Source: Cellulosimicrobium sp. Marseille-Q4280
GTDB taxonomy: Bacteria > Actinomycetota > Actinomycetes > Actinomycetales > Cellulomonadaceae
NCBI RefSeq assembly: GCF_943181405.1
Contig: NZ_CALPBY010000002.1
Location: 186,001 to 250,000, forward strand
Direction: 5' to 3'
DNA: 64,000 nucleotides
Part shown: positions 62,209 through 64,000 of the stretch, piece after piece
Layout: the number at the start of each line of letters is the position of its first letter
How positions within the stretch are numbered: position 1 is the stretch's first letter
Position numbers and translations under genes: made by a program
The notes under the pieces: generated by a model
What the model was told of the DNA's origin: nothing
Databases searched by the model: none
The model's input: the letters and a program-made list of their open reading frames with translations, nothing else

Positions 62209-63894
62209 GTGGCAGATCACCTGAACCGGCCCTCCTCCCGCCTCAACGCCTCGGGCGCTCGATCCGAGCACCGCACCGCGCACGTCTTCGTCACCGGCGG
62301 CGTCGCCTCCTCGCTCGGCAAGGGCCTGACCGCCTCGAGCCTCGGTCGTCTGCTCCGCTCGCGCGGACTGCGGGTCACCATGCAGAAGCTGGATCCGTAC
62401 CTCAACGTCGATCCCGGGACGATGAACCCGTTCCAGCACGGCGAGGTCTTCGTCACCGAGGACGGCGCCGAGACGGACCTGGACATCGGGCACTACGAGC
62501 GCTTCCTCGACGTCGACCTCGAGGCGTCCGCGAACGTCACGACCGGTCAGGTGTACTCCCAGGTCATCGCCCGCGAACGGCGCGGCGAGTACCTCGGCGA
62601 CACGGTCCAGGTGATCCCGCACATCACCGACGAGATCAAGTCGCGCATGCGCGCCCAGGCGGGCGAGGACGTCGACGTCATCATCACCGAGGTCGGCGGC
62701 ACGGTCGGCGACATCGAGTCCCAGCCGTTCCTCGAGGCCGCGCGCCAGGTGCGCCACGAGCTCGGCCGCGACGACGTGTTCTTCCTGCACGTCTCGCTCG
62801 TGCCGTACATCGGGCCCTCGGGCGAGCTCAAGACGAAGCCGACGCAGCACTCCGTGGCGGCGCTGCGCTCGATCGGCATCCAGCCCGACGCGATCGTGCT
62901 GCGGGCCGACCGCGTCGTTCCCGACCCGGTGAAGCGCAAGATCGCGCTCATGTGCGACGTCGACAACGAGGCCGTCGTCAACGCCGTGGACGCACCGAGC
63001 ATCTACGACATCCCGCGCGTGCTGCACTCGGAGGGCCTGGACGCCTACGTCGTTCGGCGCCTCGGCCTGCCGTTCCACGACGTCGAGTGGGACGGCTGGA
63101 GCCAGCTCCTCGAGCGCGTGCACGAGCCCGCCCACCGGGTCGAGGTCGCGCTCGTCGGGAAGTACATCGACCTGCCGGACGCCTACCTGTCCGTCACGGA
63201 GGCGCTGCGCGCCGGCGGCTTCGCCAACGACGCGAAGGTCACCATCCGCTGGGTCGCCTCCGACGAGTGCCAGACGCCGGCCGGCGCCGACGACGCGCTG
63301 CACGGCGTCGACGCGGTGCTCGTGCCGGGCGGTTTCGGCGTGCGCGGCATCGAGGGCAAGCTCGGCGCCTTGCGGTGGGCGCGCGAGAACAAGGTCCCGA
63401 CGCTCGGGATCTGCCTCGGTCTCCAGTCGATGGTCATCGAGTACGCGCGCAACGTGCTCGGTATCGCGGACGCGTCCTCGACGGAGTTCCACCCGGAGAC
63501 GTCGGACCCGGTCATCGCGACGATGGAGGAGCAGCTCGCGATCGTCGGGGGCGACGGCGACCTGGGCGGCACGATGCGCCTCGGCTCGTACGAGGCGGCG
63601 CTCGTGCCGGGATCGGTCGTCGCGAAGACGTACGGCGCGGAGCGCGTCTCCGAGCGCCACCGCCACCGCTACGAGGTGAACAACGCGTACCGCGGCCGTC
63701 TCGAGGAGGCCGGGCTCGTCGTCTCGGGCGCGTCGCCGGACTCCTCGCTCGTCGAGTTCGTCGAGCTGCCCGCGGACGTGCACCCGTACTACGTGAGCAC
63801 GCAGGCCCACCCCGAGTTCAAGTCGCGCCCGACCCGCGCGCACCCGTTGTTCGCCGGGCTCGTCGCGGCCGCGCTCGAGAACCAGGCGGACTGA
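62209..63894 (+). CDS. pyrG: CTP synthase
   Basis: Converts UTP to CTP with glutamine and ATP; 561 residues. Synthase domain (about 20-290): [57 protein letters not shown]. Glutaminase domain (about 315-555): [13 protein letters not shown], active Cys in [10 protein letters not shown] and the His-Glu in [13 protein letters not shown] 62209 with TAGGAT 8 nt upstream. The N-terminal 18 residues are a non-conserved extension. Confidence 0.97.
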   Translation: MADHLNRPSSRLNASGARSEHRTAHVFVTGGVASSLGKGLTASSLGRLLRSRGLRVTMQKLDPYLNVDPGTMNPFQHGEVFVTEDGAETDLDIGHYERFLDVDLEASANVTTGQVYSQVIARERRGEYLGDTVQVIPHITDEIKSRMRAQAGEDVDVIITEVGGTVGDIESQPFLEAARQVRHELGRDDVFFLHVSLVPYIGPSGELKTKPTQHSVAALRSIGIQPDAIVLRADRVVPDPVKRKIALMCDVDNEAVVNAVDAPSIYDIPRVLHSEGLDAYVVRRLGLPFHDVEWDGWSQLLERVHEPAHRVEVALVGKYIDLPDAYLSVTEALRAGGFANDAKVTIRWVASDECQTPAGADDALHGVDAVLVPGGFGVRGIEGKLGALRWARENKVPTLGICLGLQSMVIEYARNVLGIADASSTEFHPETSDPVIATMEEQLAIVGGDGDLGGTMRLGSYEAALVPGSVVAKTYGAERVSERHRHRYEVNNAYRGRLEEAGLVVSGASPDSSLVEFVELPADVHPYYVSTQAHPEFKSRPTRAHPLFAGLVAAALENQAD

Positions 63895-64000
63895 GTGGCC
63901 GCCGACCTGGGCGACGCGACGTCGCCGGCCGGTGCGCGCCCGGACGAGCCGGTGGCGGACGCGCTCGCGCCGCGACCGGTCGTGGAGACGTCCCTCGTGC
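63895..64000 (+). CDS. Start of the next gene, probably a NUDIX (ADP-ribose pyrophosphatase-like) hydrolase, truncated
   Basis: Only about 35 codons are inside the window, from the GTG at 63895 that touches the pyrG stop. The readable part is an acidic N-terminus ending in RPVVETSLV. The identification rests on the conserved pyrG-NUDIX order (Rv1699-Rv1700) and the typical entry strand; no NUDIX box is present yet. Confidence 0.45.
   Translation, partial: MAADLGDATSPAGARPDEPVADALAPRPVVETSLV

Overview
The window reads as a single block of core chromosome from a high-GC Gram-positive bacterium. Third codon positions are almost all G or C, GTG starts are common, and many genes overlap by 4 bp. 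The gene order (mpg-tyrS ... TPR protein-HAD-small protein-tlyA-nadK-recN-steA-steB-murJ-pyrG-NUDIX; infC-rpmI-rplT-tsnR-pheS-pheT-argCJBDFRH) matches the conserved actinobacterial arrangement. The 16S rRNA and its V1-V2 region resemble, from memory, Micrococcales of the Promicromonosporaceae (Cellulosimicrobium/Isoptericola type). That genus-level guess is inference.

Layout. 1-4.5 kb: the 3' end of dnaE, a NUDIX hydrolase, an F420/PPOX-type oxidoreductase, a HAD hydrolase with an S4 RNA-binding protein, a gene scrap resembling a VWA-like protein, and a small secreted protein. 4.8-16.5 kb: histidine synthesis split into two units, hisD alone and hisC-hisB-(unknown)-hisH-priA-sseB. Between them lie a GNAT acetyltransferase, a RecQ helicase with a phosphoribosyltransferase-like tail, adhP, a membrane protein and a Rieske lipoprotein. 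16.5-21.3 kb, minus strand: a GerW-family protein, a DUF1844/coiled-coil/serine-protease operon, and katA with a Fur-family regulator. 21.3-30.5 kb: infC (ATC start), rpmI, rplT, an rRNA methyltransferase, a 2H phosphoesterase, pheST and an SDR. 30.5-33.7 kb: YceI protein, TPP-riboswitch-controlled thiD, and a quinone oxidoreductase. 33.9-41.6 kb: argC-J-B-D-F-R-H, without argG. 41.7-44.5 kb: a P-loop kinase, mpg and tyrS. 44.5-50.5 kb: one complete rRNA operon (16S-23S-5S) with tandem promoters, boxA-like sites, processing stems and a strong terminator. 50.6-64 kb: the Rv1691-Rv1700-like block, from the TPR protein to pyrG, ending in a truncated gene that is probably a NUDIX hydrolase.

How the genes work together. 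The window supplies parts of translation (IF3, L35, L20, PheRS, TyrRS, TlyA, rRNA), histidine and arginine synthesis, thiamin phosphate supply, NAD(P) and CTP synthesis, DNA repair (RecN, RecQ, Mpg) and the division/cell-envelope set SteA-SteB-MraY-like-MurJ.

Regulation visible in the DNA includes a TPP riboswitch, an ArgR-type site at argC, a Fur-type inverted repeat, MarR-like palindromes, and many TANNNT -10 hexamers placed 6-8 nt before the start codon, which predicts leaderless mRNAs. I found no mobile element, CRISPR array, tRNA gene or recognisable defence or secondary-metabolite system. I did not find a clear novel system. The most unusual items are the VWA gene remnant, the RecQ-PRTase fusion, the long IF3 tail, the unknown gene inside the his operon and the Arg/Asp/Gly-rich TPR protein.
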